Assembly: GCF_012974865.1 (NCBI RefSeq)
Contig: NZ_CP043633.1
Coordinates: 62,001-126,000 of the forward strand
Reading direction: 5' to 3'
Length of the DNA stretch: 64,000 bases
DNA from: Nonlabens sp. Ci31
Lineage (GTDB): Bacteria; Bacteroidota; Bacteroidia; Flavobacteriales; Flavobacteriaceae
A program made the position numbers and the translations under genes. Below the pieces are notes generated by a model. The model was not told where the DNA came from, did not search any database, and saw nothing but the letters and a program-made list of their open reading frames with translations. Positions 53,286 through 62,560 of this stretch are shown piece after piece (position 1 is the first letter of the stretch; every line of letters begins with the position of its first letter).

Positions 53286-54083
53286 TTATAAACGTGTAAA
53301 GAATAATAATGTGGTGACTAATGTAGTAAATATCGAAATAACAGTGGTGAATGAGGCTAGGCCTGTAGTTCCTGTTCCCAAAGCTTTTTGAGGTAGGGGA
53401 CTCACCACTATCATGTCGTTAGGTTGTATGTAATAATAAGGCGAATACACCACGTCTATAGTGGTCAAATCCAGTTCATGGGTGCGCACACCGTCCGGGT
53501 ATTGACGAACGATCTTCACTGCCGTTAAATCACCAGTAATCGGCACCCCACCGCCGTCTGCGATAGCTTCTACAATACTCACTTGGTCTCTATAGATGGT
53601 TTTTTGTCCCGTACCACCTACTTCTCCTACCATGGTATATCGAAGTCCGTCGAGTTTAACAGTAACAAAAAGATTGGCATTTTCTTTAAAATATTCATTG
53701 ACCAGTCGTTTTTCAATCAATTCTCTCAACTCTTCCACCGTCATCCCTAAAGCTTTTATTTTACCCAATTGTGGTATGCGTATATCACCGTGTTGATCTA
53801 GGGAATAGCCTGTAAAGTAAAGCCCCCCGCCTTGTGCACCACCACCTGCAGCATTTGTTATGTTGAACATCTTAACTAGATCTGGATCAAGAGGTGCTTT
53901 TATTTGAATGGAAAGCACGTCATTCACCTGCAAACGATAAGGCGGTTGCATCTTTCTTATGGTGATTAAGGAGTCGTTTAAGTTAGATTTAGACTCCTGT
54001 AAGTAAGTGATTTTACGAGTAGGTACGAAGGAACTAGCGAGCAACAATAAAAAAAGAAGGATTAGGCCTAACAGCTTTCTCAT
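53286..54083 (-). CDS. Wza-like polysaccharide export protein, lipobox cysteine missing
   Basis: Outer membrane export channel subunit. The frame extends to an ATG at 54164, but MRKLLGLILLF at 54083 gives a signal-like N-terminus and is the better start (265 residues). The PES domain is clear: YRLQVNDVLSIQI, then SLDQHGDIRIPQLGKIKALG, and two SLBB-type repeats (YTMVGEVGGTGQKTIY; GGVPITGDLTAVKIV). The signal ends ASSFVPTRK, whereas relatives normally have a lipobox Cys there; Phe (TTC) replaces Cys (TGC). A C-terminal hydrophobic segment is present. It is followed at once by the Wzc-like gene. Confidence 0.88.
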   Translation of the reverse strand: MRKLLGLILLFLLLLASSFVPTRKITYLQESKSNLNDSLITIRKMQPPYRLQVNDVLSIQIKAPLDPDLVKMFNITNAAGGGAQGGGLYFTGYSLDQHGDIRIPQLGKIKALGMTVEELRELIEKRLVNEYFKENANLFVTVKLDGLRYTMVGEVGGTGQKTIYRDQVSIVEAIADGGGVPITGDLTAVKIVRQYPDGVRTHELDLTTIDVVYSPYYYIQPNDMIVVSPLPQKALGTGTTGLASFTTVISIFTTLVTTLLFFTRL

Positions 54084-54357
54084 GTATAAAAATAAATAAG
54101 ACGCTAATATAGAATTATTGCGGCAAATTACAGGCATGCTTTGAATTGAAAAGTAAAAAATCAACCCGCAAAGACATACAGATTAATTTTCCACTTCTTG
54201 TAGGTATGGAGTGACCAACAAAATGAGCGGAATTTATTGAGATACCACCTGAGCTAAGATTACCTGTACGGAGTCTATCGAAATGTAGCATTAAAGAGGA
54301 CAAGGCTAAAAATCGAATTTTAATATTCCATATTCAAAAAATCACATCCTTCAAAAC

Positions 54358-55650
54358 TCAACGATTCAAAAACTCCGTAACTAAGACCCTTACCTCAACG
54401 ATCATCCCCGCAGCTATGGTTTCATGGGTTTGCTCATCTACGAGAATCACACTTCCCGTCATTCTATTTTCTCTATACCGGTCAATCATAAGCGCCTTGC
54501 TGATTTTAAGAGTCACACGCCCTATCTCATTCATTTGAAATTCCTCTGGCGTATCCATTCGTTTGAGGCTTTGGATATCAATTTTATAGACCTTATCCTT
54601 GATAATACAAACTTGTTCGTTATTAGCATGCATGATTTTATATTTTTTCCTAGGCAAAGAAGGTTGGTCGTGGAGCCAACACATCATGATGTCAAATTCT
54701 TGTGAGAGCTCGGGTACATTATTAGAACGTACGAGCATGTCTCCTCTCGCCACATCAATATCATCTACTAAAGTGATCGCAACAGACATAGGAGCAAAAG
54801 CTTCGTCTACTTCTTGATCTCCTAAATGAATGCTGGCTACTTTTGAAGTAAACCCAGAAGGAAGTGCGGTGATCTCGTCTCCTTTTCTGACCACACCACT
54901 GCTCAATCTACCGGCATAGCCTCTGTAATCTTCAAATCCTTTTAATTGAGGCCTGATCACCGTTTGTACGGGAAAACGAAAATCCAATTTATTCAAATCA
55001 CTACTAATATGTAGGGTCTCTAATGTATACAACAAGGGCGCTCCTTGGAACCAACTCATGTGTTCAGAGCGGTGGACCACATTATCCCCATCTAAAGCAC
55101 TCATAGGAATAAAAGTAATATCCCTAGTCAACATTTTTGAAGCGAATTCTTCAAAGTCTCTTAGGATCTTGTTATACACCTGCTCATCGTAATCCACCAA
55201 ATCCATTTTATTCACACATACAATAATGTGAGGGATGTTTAATAAACTGGCAATAAAGGCATGTCTTCTGGTTTGCTCGATCACCCCATGTCGGGCATCG
55301 ATAAGAATCAAGGCTACATTTGCCGTGGAGGCTCCAGTCACCATATTCCTGGTGTATTGGATATGTCCGGGAGTGTCTGCTATGATAAACTTTCTTTTGG
55401 GCGTGGTAAAGTATCGGTACGCCACATCTATAGTAATGCCTTGTTCTCTTTCATCTCTCAGACCATCAGTAAACATGGCGAGGTCAATAGATTCTAGCCC
55501 TTTTTGCTTGCTGCTATTTTCTACTGCGTTGATCTGGTCTTGAAAAATAGATTTGGAATCGTACAACAGCCTACCGATCAAAGTGCTCTTTCCGTCATCT
55601 ACACTTCCTGCCGTCGTAAATCTTAATAATTGGTTATTATCTATATTCAT
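54358..55650 (-). CDS. cysN: CysN, sulfate adenylyltransferase large (GTPase) subunit
   Basis: With CysD it converts sulfate and ATP to adenosine phosphosulfate, using GTP hydrolysis. The 430 residues contain the elongation-factor-like G domain: GSVDDGKSTLIGRLL, DTPGHIQYTRNM, VNKMDLVDYD and MSALDGDNV. Two beta-barrel domains follow. There is no CysC fusion at the C-terminus; kinase CysC is a separate gene. It is separated from cysD by 368 bp of repeat-rich DNA, unusual for an operon pair. Confidence 0.95.
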   Translation of the reverse strand: MNIDNNQLLRFTTAGSVDDGKSTLIGRLLYDSKSIFQDQINAVENSSKQKGLESIDLAMFTDGLRDEREQGITIDVAYRYFTTPKRKFIIADTPGHIQYTRNMVTGASTANVALILIDARHGVIEQTRRHAFIASLLNIPHIIVCVNKMDLVDYDEQVYNKILRDFEEFASKMLTRDITFIPMSALDGDNVVHRSEHMSWFQGAPLLYTLETLHISSDLNKLDFRFPVQTVIRPQLKGFEDYRGYAGRLSSGVVRKGDEITALPSGFTSKVASIHLGDQEVDEAFAPMSVAITLVDDIDVARGDMLVRSNNVPELSQEFDIMMCWLHDQPSLPRKKYKIMHANNEQVCIIKDKVYKIDIQSLKRMDTPEEFQMNEIGRVTLKISKALMIDRYRENRMTGSVILVDEQTHETIAAGMIVEVRVLVTEFLNR

Positions 55651-55746
55651 TTTTTACTTCTTTTATACTGGGAAACTCTAATTTCCTTTACTCTTTTCTC
55701 TTTAGCCTTTGTTCAGAAGCTAAAGTTTTAAGTCTCTATTTCTTTT

Positions 55747-56018
55747 TCAAAACCTCCTCCCACATTCCCAATACCCAATACCTCACATCTATTTCAATCC
55801 AAGCTTTTTCCAGGTCCCAAAAGATTAAGGTATCTAATTCTTTATGTTTTCAAAACCTCCTCCCACATGCCTAAATATAGGACTCATACCTTATCCCAAA
55901 TGCCTCATGCCGCATACCTCAATATAGGACTCATGCCTATTTCCGCATGCCTCATCCCACATCCCTAAATAGAGGACTCGTACCTCATCCCACATGCCTC
56001 ATACCGCATTCCCAACAC
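55747..56018. repeat. Degenerate minisatellite between cysN and cysD
   Basis: TTCAAAACCTCCTCCCACAT occurs twice (about 55747 and 55848). After it, three units of about 46-48 bp start with (A)ATATAGGACTCATRCC-like sequence at about 55872, 55920 and 55966, each with CCTCATCCCACAT-like parts. The word CCCACAT resembles the complement of the ATGTGGT array at 10986. Confidence 0.75.
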
Positions 56019-56924
56019 CTAAAAATAACCTTGTTTCTTTCTGTCTTCCATCGCGGTCTCGGACCTTTTATCGTCACTGCGGTTCCCTCTTTCGGTTTGC
56101 TTTAAAGCAGCGACTTCTAAAATGATTTTTTCTATGGTATCTGCATCAGACTCCATACCTCCTGTGATGGTGATATCCCCCAAGGTTCTAAATCTTATTT
56201 TCTTAGTCACCACATCGCTAGGGTGTACCTGAGTTAAATGTTCTGAATTTGGAATCCAAGCATCGTTTAACCAAACCACTTCCCGTTCATGGGCCAAATA
56301 CAAACTAGGAATAGCAATCTGTTCTCTTTGAATGTAATTCCAGACATCCATTTCTGTCCAGTTGCTGATGGGGGAAGCTCTAAAATGTTCTCCTTGGTAG
56401 TGGTTCCCGTTGAGGATGTTCCAAAGTTCTGGTCGTTGATTTTTAGGATCCCACTGACCGAAATCATCTCTATGGGAAAAGAAACGTTCTTTGGCTCTGG
56501 CCTTTTCTTCATCTCTTCTCGCACCGCCTATAGCGCAATCCACCCGATGGGTTTCTATGGCATCCAGTAGTGTGGTGGTTTGCAAAGCGTTTCTGGTCGC
56601 ATTTTTTCCTTTCTCTTCTTGTACCCGTCCGGTATCAATAGATTCTTGAACGCTAGCCACAATCATCTCCACATTCTTTTCTTTGGTTATTGCATCTCTA
56701 AAAGCGATGGTTTCAGGAAAATTATGACCGGTATCTACATGCATCAACTTAAAAGGGATTCTCGCTGGGTAAAAAGCCTTTTGAGCCAAATGTGTCAGCA
56801 CAATACTGTCTTTTCCACCGCTAAATAAGATGACTGGTTTTTCAAATTGTGCCCAGACTTCTCTGATCACATAAATAGCTTCTGACTCTAATTCTTGTAA
56901 ATAATCTAAGTAAAACTTATTCAT
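56019..56924 (-). CDS. cysD: CysD, sulfate adenylyltransferase small subunit
   Basis: PP-loop ATP-pyrophosphatase-type catalytic subunit that adenylates sulfate. The 301 residues start at YLQELESEAIYVIREV, with FSGGKDSIVLTHLAQKAF as the PP-loop. GGARRDEEKARAKERFFSHRD and DVWNYIQREQIAIPSLY are family motifs. It overlaps cysC by 4 bp. It feeds PAPS synthesis for a sulfated glycan or for assimilation. Confidence 0.95.
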   Translation of the reverse strand: MNKFYLDYLQELESEAIYVIREVWAQFEKPVILFSGGKDSIVLTHLAQKAFYPARIPFKLMHVDTGHNFPETIAFRDAITKEKNVEMIVASVQESIDTGRVQEEKGKNATRNALQTTTLLDAIETHRVDCAIGGARRDEEKARAKERFFSHRDDFGQWDPKNQRPELWNILNGNHYQGEHFRASPISNWTEMDVWNYIQREQIAIPSLYLAHEREVVWLNDAWIPNSEHLTQVHPSDVVTKKIRFRTLGDITITGGMESDADTIEKIILEVAALKQTERGNRSDDKRSETAMEDRKKQGYF

Positions 56925-57535
56925 ATTTTTGTTTTTAAACGCACTTCTTTTACGATCATCTCTACGGCTTGATCTATACTTAAGTCGGCTATACGTAATA
57001 AAGGATTTTCTGGTGCTTCATAAGGAGCATTGATTCCCGTAAAGTCTTTTATAATTCCCGCTCTTGCCTTTTGGTACAAACCTTTTACATCCCGCTCTTC
57101 ACAAACAGATAATGGGGTGTCGATAAAAATCTCTACAAAATGCGCTGCTCCTACTATTTCCTTTACTTGGGCTCTTTGAGCTTTTAACGGGGATACAAAT
57201 GCTGCCAAAACAACCAGTCCTGATTCCATTAATAATTTAGCTACTTCTGCCACTCGTCTTAAATTTTCTCGACGGTCTTCCGTACTAAAACCCAAACCGC
57301 TGTTCAATCCAGTTCGCAGGTTATCACCATCTAAGGTAGTGGTGTGGAATCCGTCAGCGTTGAGTTGGATTTCCAGCGCTTTTGCAATCGTAGATTTTCC
57401 AGACCCAGAAAGTCCGGTCAACCAAACTACTAAAGGCAAATGGCCTTTTAAGCGAGTGCGCTGCTTTTGAAGCGCTTCGTAATCATAAGCAAAAATATTA
57501 TTCTCCATCTTTAACATTTCTGTCTTTGATTCCAA
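56921..57535 (-). CDS. cysC: CysC, adenylylsulfate kinase
   Basis: Phosphorylates APS to PAPS, the universal sulfate donor. The 204 residues include the P-loop WLTGLSGSGKSTIAKAL, then LDGDNLRTGLNSGLGFS and FVSPLKAQR, with the typical order of catalytic motifs. The start at 57535 overlaps the upstream gene by 38 bp; later ATGs at 57517 or 57508 (MENNIFAYDY) would reduce the overlap and are more like the family. cysD overlaps it by 4 bp. Confidence 0.94.
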   Translation of the reverse strand: MESKTEMLKMENNIFAYDYEALQKQRTRLKGHLPLVVWLTGLSGSGKSTIAKALEIQLNADGFHTTTLDGDNLRTGLNSGLGFSTEDRRENLRRVAEVAKLLMESGLVVLAAFVSPLKAQRAQVKEIVGAAHFVEIFIDTPLSVCEERDVKGLYQKARAGIIKDFTGINAPYEAPENPLLRIADLSIDQAVEMIVKEVRLKTKI

Positions 57536-57737
57536 AATTACTCTTGTACCAAAAACGTTCGTGGAAGTAATATAACAACATTTTAATAAACGACTCTGCG
57601 ATGGCTACTCCAGAGGCCTTGGTAATGGCTTCAGGATCTTCCCTAAAGAATACATAAGCCAAAATAAAAGTGGTCACACTAGCGATAACACGCCAAGTAA
57701 TGGTCTTTGCGATATGTCGTTTTTTAGATACTTCCAT
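57498..57737 (-). CDS. DUF2061 small membrane protein
   Basis: A 79-residue protein with two hydrophobic segments. KRHIAKTITWRVIASVTTFILAYVFF and then ESFIKMLLYYFHERFWYK match the DUF2061 pattern. It is one base from cysQ and overlaps cysC. This family is often found next to sulfate-activation genes, so a link to sulfate or PAPS metabolism is likely, but its molecular role is unknown. Confidence 0.88.
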   Translation of the reverse strand: MEVSKKRHIAKTITWRVIASVTTFILAYVFFREDPEAITKASGVAIAESFIKMLLYYFHERFWYKSNFGIKDRNVKDGE

Positions 57738-57738
57738 A

Positions 57739-58539
57739 TTACTTGACTATAAAAAATGGGTTGTACAAATCTTCCTTATTGTACTGTAAAGGTACCTTTG
57801 TATCGGCATCTAAGACTTGTAGTCCTACGGCCTCACATATAGCTTGTCCTGCCGCCGTATCCCACTCCATAGTAGGGCCAAAACGCGGGTACACCTCACC
57901 AACTCCTGAGGCGACCAAGCAAAATTTTAAAGAGCTGCCTATACTTTCAATGACCACTTCCCGATCGGTTTCTTTTTTAAGGTTTTCCATAAAGGCAAGC
58001 GTCGCCTCATTCATATGGGATTTACTTCCCACAATTTTGAGCACTTCCTCACTTTTATGCGGTAGCAAGGGCACTGATTTTTCCAGCAGTTCTTCCATTT
58101 CAGGCAATTCTTTTTTGTAATCGTATCTATAAGCAGCGGTCATGGCGCTATTGGTAAAGTACAGCGCGCCAGTAACCGGCACGTAAATAATTCCCAATTG
58201 CAACTTCCCGTCCGTGAGCAAGGCGATGTTGACCGTAAACTCCCCATTTCTATTGATAAATTCTTTGGTGCCGTCCAGCGGGTCAATGATCCAGCATTCC
58301 TCCCAGTTTTTACGGGAAGCATAGGCTACGTTTTTAATTTCTTCACTGATAATGGGTATTCCCGTAAACTCCAGTTGCTCCATTAAAATACGATTAGAAG
58401 CAAGATCTGCTTGAGTAAGTGGGGACTCATCGGCCTTTGCCTCCGTCTCTATGTGTTCCTGATGGTACACCTCTAAAATGGCATCTCCAGCCGCTATTGC
58501 CGCTTGTATGCTGTGATATAATAGGTCTTGATGCACCAT
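57739..58539 (-). CDS. cysQ: CysQ, 3'(2'),5'-bisphosphate nucleotidase
   Basis: Hydrolyses PAP, the by-product of sulfotransfer, relieving its toxicity. The inositol monophosphatase fold is visible: ADESPLTQADLASN, IISEEIKN, and the metal site WIIDPLDGTKEFIN, then GPTMEWDTAAGQAI. The frame is open up to 58674, but those 45 residues are not family-like and include the palindrome at 58635. The ATG at 58539 (MVHQDLLYHSIQAAI) gives a normal length of about 266. The next gene downstream (DUF2061) starts one base after it. Confidence 0.92.
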   Translation of the reverse strand: MVHQDLLYHSIQAAIAAGDAILEVYHQEHIETEAKADESPLTQADLASNRILMEQLEFTGIPIISEEIKNVAYASRKNWEECWIIDPLDGTKEFINRNGEFTVNIALLTDGKLQLGIIYVPVTGALYFTNSAMTAAYRYDYKKELPEMEELLEKSVPLLPHKSEEVLKIVGSKSHMNEATLAFMENLKKETDREVVIESIGSSLKFCLVASGVGEVYPRFGPTMEWDTAAGQAICEAVGLQVLDADTKVPLQYNKEDLYNPFFIVK

Positions 58540-58634
58540 AGTTAAAAAGTTATGGTCGTAAAAATGGCAAAGATTTAGCCGACAACTATCAACTCCTGAT
58601 TGTTTTTTGGTGGGGATGGGTTGATCTTGTTCTC

Positions 58635-58648
58635 GCTTTCGCGAAAGC
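58635..58648. repeat. GCTTTCGCGAAAGC palindrome upstream of cysQ
   Basis: Perfect copy in the spacer between cysQ and the ABC-F gene, outside any gene I accept. The only perfect copy in non-coding DNA in this window. Confidence 0.85.
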
Positions 58649-58816
58649 GGAATAAGCATACCAACAAATGACAAAAAATCAGGCGTTCCCTGATAAATTT
58701 GGAAAGGACTTTTTCAATGCCAGCATCTCAAAGAATAACCAAATTTTATGGAATTAACATACTGATCTAACAGCTTAAGGCCGTAATATTGCATTTCTTA
58801 ATTAAGACCGATTGCC

Positions 58817-60712
58817 ATGAATTACATCACCGTAGAAAACGTTACCAGAGCCTTTGCCGATAAAGTGCTTTTTAAAGACCTTTCCATTGGAATCAATCAA
58901 GGACAAAAGATAGGTTTTGTAGCAAAAAACGGCTATGGTAAATCCTCGCTGCTCAACATCATCACTCGTGCTGAAGAACCAGATAGCGGTAATGTATCTT
59001 ATCGAACCGATTTGAGAATGGCCTTCTTATCTCAAGAACCCAATCTCAATCCAGACATGACTATTGAAGAAGTGATTCTAGGTAGTGATGTACCTACCAT
59101 GAAAATCATCGCCGATTACGAGCACTCGATGGCAAATCCCGACGATGCTGACATGATGCAAAAGGCACTAGATGCTATGGATGCAGCAAATGCATGGGAT
59201 TTTGAAACCAAATACCGACAAATTCTCTCCAAACTACGACTAGACGACTTGACCCAAAAGGTAGGGAAACTAAGTGGTGGACAAAAGAAACGTATCGCTA
59301 TGGCAATGGCATTGCTCTCAGACCCGCAGCTGTTGATCATGGATGAGCCTACCAACCACCTGGATCTAGAAATGATCGAGTGGTTAGAAGCTTATTTTAA
59401 ACAAGAAGACTATACCATTCTTATGGTCACTCACGACCGTTATTTCTTAGATCGGGTATGTAATGAAATTATAGAACTGGACCAAGGACAACTGTACACC
59501 TACAAAGGAAATTATTCTTACTATGTAGAGAAAAAGCAGGAACGCCTGGAAGTAGAACAAACCAATCAAGAAAAAGCACAACAGCTTTTTAAAAAGGAGC
59601 TGACCTGGATGCGTCGCCAGCCAAAAGCGAGACGTACCAAATCCAAGTCTCGAATAGAAGATTTCAATCAAATTAAGGAAGCCGCAAGCAACAGACGTAA
59701 AGATCATCAAGTAGAATTGGAGATCAATATGCAACGCTTGGGAACTAAAGTGGTGGAATTGCACAAGATCAGTAAATCCTTTGGCGACACCCATTTGATC
59801 AATGACTTTTCCTATAACTTCCTAAGGGGAGAACGCTTGGGAATTATCGGTAAAAATGGAACTGGAAAATCGACTTTCTTAAACATGATTACCGGAGCAT
59901 TGGTACCAGATGCTGGAAAAGTAGTGATTGGAGAAACCGTAAAAATCGGTTACTACACGCAAAACGGAATGGAAACAAAACCAGGGCAAAAAGTCATCGA
60001 TGTGGTCAAACAATACGGTGAATACATACCCTTGAACAAAGGAAAGATCATCAGTGCCAGCCAACTGCTGGAACGTTTTCTTTTTGACAATAAGAAGAAA
60101 CACGATTTTGTAGAAAAACTAAGTGGTGGAGAAAAAAAGAGGCTGTACTTGTGTACGGTTCTTATTCAGAATCCCAATTTCTTGATTCTTGATGAACCTA
60201 CTAATGACCTGGATATTCCTACCTTAAACGTATTGGAGAATTTCTTGATGGATTTCCCTGGATGTATTATCGTAGTAAGTCACGACCGTTACTTTATGGA
60301 TAAGATTGTAGATCATTTGTTTGTTTTTAATCAGTCGGGGACTATTACCGATTTCCCTGGAAACTACAGCGACTTTAGAGCTTATGTAGGAAATACAGAC
60401 CTTGTTTTAGACAAAGACACCGAAGAAGAAGCAGCAGCGGCAGTAGTCCCTGTTCCAAAAGCAATCGCAGCACCAAAATCTGAACCTGCTTCTGGACCTA
60501 CTCGAGAGCAACAAAAAAGGCTTTCTAGAATGGAAAACAAGATCAAGCAACTAGAAGAGCAAAAGAAAAAACTTCAAGACAGTTTCCTAAATACAGACAT
60601 CCATGCTGATCAAATGACGGAGAACTCTATCCAATTGGAGAAAACAAAAGCTCAACAAGAAGAAGTAGAAATGGAATGGCTGGAATTGAGTGAACAGATT
60701 GCGGCCAACTAG
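58817..60712 (+). CDS. ABC-F family ATPase (Uup/EttA-like)
   Basis: Soluble tandem-ATPase protein of 631 residues, ribosome-associated in characterised relatives. The first domain has FVAKNGYGKSSLLNII, LSGGQKKRIAMAMAL and LLIMDEPTNHLDLEM; the second has IIGKNGTGKSTFLNMI, LSGGEKKRLYLC and LILDEPTNDLDI. Between them lies the P-site tRNA interaction-type linker (LTWMRRQPKARRTKSKSR). A C-terminal coiled coil (about 570-631) is present, as in Uup. No transmembrane segments. Confidence 0.93.
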   Translation: MNYITVENVTRAFADKVLFKDLSIGINQGQKIGFVAKNGYGKSSLLNIITRAEEPDSGNVSYRTDLRMAFLSQEPNLNPDMTIEEVILGSDVPTMKIIADYEHSMANPDDADMMQKALDAMDAANAWDFETKYRQILSKLRLDDLTQKVGKLSGGQKKRIAMAMALLSDPQLLIMDEPTNHLDLEMIEWLEAYFKQEDYTILMVTHDRYFLDRVCNEIIELDQGQLYTYKGNYSYYVEKKQERLEVEQTNQEKAQQLFKKELTWMRRQPKARRTKSKSRIEDFNQIKEAASNRRKDHQVELEINMQRLGTKVVELHKISKSFGDTHLINDFSYNFLRGERLGIIGKNGTGKSTFLNMITGALVPDAGKVVIGETVKIGYYTQNGMETKPGQKVIDVVKQYGEYIPLNKGKIISASQLLERFLFDNKKKHDFVEKLSGGEKKRLYLCTVLIQNPNFLILDEPTNDLDIPTLNVLENFLMDFPGCIIVVSHDRYFMDKIVDHLFVFNQSGTITDFPGNYSDFRAYVGNTDLVLDKDTEEEAAAAVVPVPKAIAAPKSEPASGPTREQQKRLSRMENKIKQLEEQKKKLQDSFLNTDIHADQMTENSIQLEKTKAQQEEVEMEWLELSEQIAAN

Positions 60713-60786
60713 TTTAGAGTTATAGTGGGCAGGTATTAGGTATGGGATAAATAGTTCTGGTTGGAAACAGCTTTTTTGAATACCAC

Positions 60787-62557
60787 TAACATCGCGTCAA
60801 ACCCTTTGCGTTTGCAGCAAAGCTGCCAAACTTTTTTCCTTCAACTGAAGGGAAAGGCTGTTGTTGCGCGATCCACATAGGTCCAGAATTAAACCTACGG
60901 CTGCTACATCTAGTAGGAATAGTCAGGCATTTAAAAAAGCTTTTGTACATCTACCAAGCCTGTACCTCCATAAAATTAAAAGCTTTCCCCTTATAAATAA
61001 AGGGGAACATTTCATTCGTGTATGAATGAAATAAGGGTTTACACGGTGCTGGAAGCTCTCTATACCTGTAGCTCTGCTCGCAATTCCAACATCACCTCAA
61101 ACCCTTTGCGTTTGCAGCAAAGCTGCCAAACTTTTTCCCTTCAACTGAAGGGAAAGGCTGTTGTTGCGCGATCCACATAGGTCCAGAATTAAACCTACGG
61201 CTGCTACATCTAGTAGGAATAGTCAGGCATTTAAAAAAGCTTTTGTACATCTACCAAGCCTGTACCTCCATAAAATTAAAAGCTTTCCCCTTATAAATAA
61301 AGGGGAACATTTCATTCGTGTATGAATGAAATAAGGGTTTACACGGTGCTGGAAGCTCTCTATACCTGTAGCTCTGCTCGCAATTCCAACATCACCTCAA
61401 ACCCTTTGCGTTTGCAGCAAAGCTGCCAAACTTTTTCCCTTCAACTGAACGGAAAGGCTGTTGTTGTGCGATTCACATAGGTCCAGAATTAAACTTACAG
61501 CTGCTGCATCTAATGGGAATATTCAGGCATTTAAAAAAGCTTTTGTACATCTACCAAGACTGTACCTCCATAAAACTAAAAGCTTTCCCCTTATAAAATA
61601 AAGGGAACATTTCATTCGTGTACGAATGAAATAAGAGGTTACACGGTGCGATAAGCTCTCTATACCTGTAGCTCTGCTCGCAATTCCAACATCACCTCAA
61701 ACCCTTTGCGTTTGCAGCAAAGCTGCCAAACTTTTTCCCTTCAACTGAACGGAAAGGCTGTTGTTGTGCGATTCACATAGGTCCAGAATTAAACCAACAG
61801 CTGCTGCATCTAATGGGAATAGTCAGGCATTTAAAAAAGCTTTTGTACATCTACCAAGACTGTACCTCCATAAAACTAAAAGCTTTCCCCTTATAAAATA
61901 AGGGGAACATTTCATTCGTGTACGAATGAAATAAGGGGTTACACGGTGCTGGAAGCTCTCTATACCTGTAGCTCTGCTCGCAATTCCAACATCACCTCAA
62001 ACCCTTTGCGTTTGCAGCAAAGCTGCCAAACTTTTTCCCTTCAACTGAACGGAAAGGCTGTTGTTGTGCGATTCACATAGGTCCAGAATTAAACCTACAG
62101 CTGCTGCATCTAATGGGAATAGTCGGGCATTTAAAAAAGCTTTTGTACATCTACCAAGACTGTACCTCCATAAAACTAAAAGCTTTCCCCTTATAAAATA
62201 AGGGGAACATTTCATTCGTGTACGAATGAAATAAGGGGTTACACGGTGCGAGAAGCTCTCTATACCTGTAGCTCTGCTCGCAATTCCAACATCACCTCAA
62301 ACCCTTTGCGTTTGCAGCAAAGCTGCCAAACTTTTTTCCTTCAACTGAACGGAAAGGCTGTTGTTGTGCGATTCACATAGGTCCAGAATTAAACCTACAG
62401 CTGCTGCATCTAATGGGAATAGTCGGGCATTTAAAAAAGCTTTTGTACATCTACCAAGACTGTACCTCCATAAAACTAAAAGCTTTCCCCTTATAAAATA
62501 AGGGGAACATTTCATTCGTGTACGAATGAAATAAGGGGTTACACGGTGCTGGAAGCT
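60787..62557. repeat. 300-bp tandem repeat array, about 5.9 copies
   Basis: The sequence recurs at exactly 300-bp spacing; CACCTCAAACCCTTTGCG lies near 61093, 61393, 61693, 61993 and 62293, and the first copy starts at about 60787. Copies 1 and 2 are identical over at least 240 bp, and copies 5 and 6 nearly so. Two sub-types exist (copies 1-2 against 3-6). Each unit holds several inverted repeats: GTTTGCAGC/GCTGCCAAAC, TTCCCCTTAT/ATAAGGGGAA, and ATTTCATTCGT/ACGAATGAAAT. No gene is recognised; short open frames of 72 residues in two copies look accidental. Confidence 0.95.
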
Positions 62558-62560
62558 ACC

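Noticed and set aside
58540-58674. Longer cysQ start at 58674
   Set aside because: The extra 45 residues are not CysQ-like, and they include the repeated palindrome; the ATG at 58539 fits the family.
61997-62515. Two 72-residue open frames inside the 300-bp repeat (minus strand, 61997-62215 and 62297-62515)
   Set aside because: They have no recognisable features, are absent from the other copies of the unit because of base changes, and span the inverted repeats. They are most likely accidental products of the repeat sequence.
60787-62557. The tandem array as a CRISPR array
   Set aside because: Units are 300 bp, repeat and spacer parts are not distinguishable, no variable spacers occur and no cas genes are nearby.
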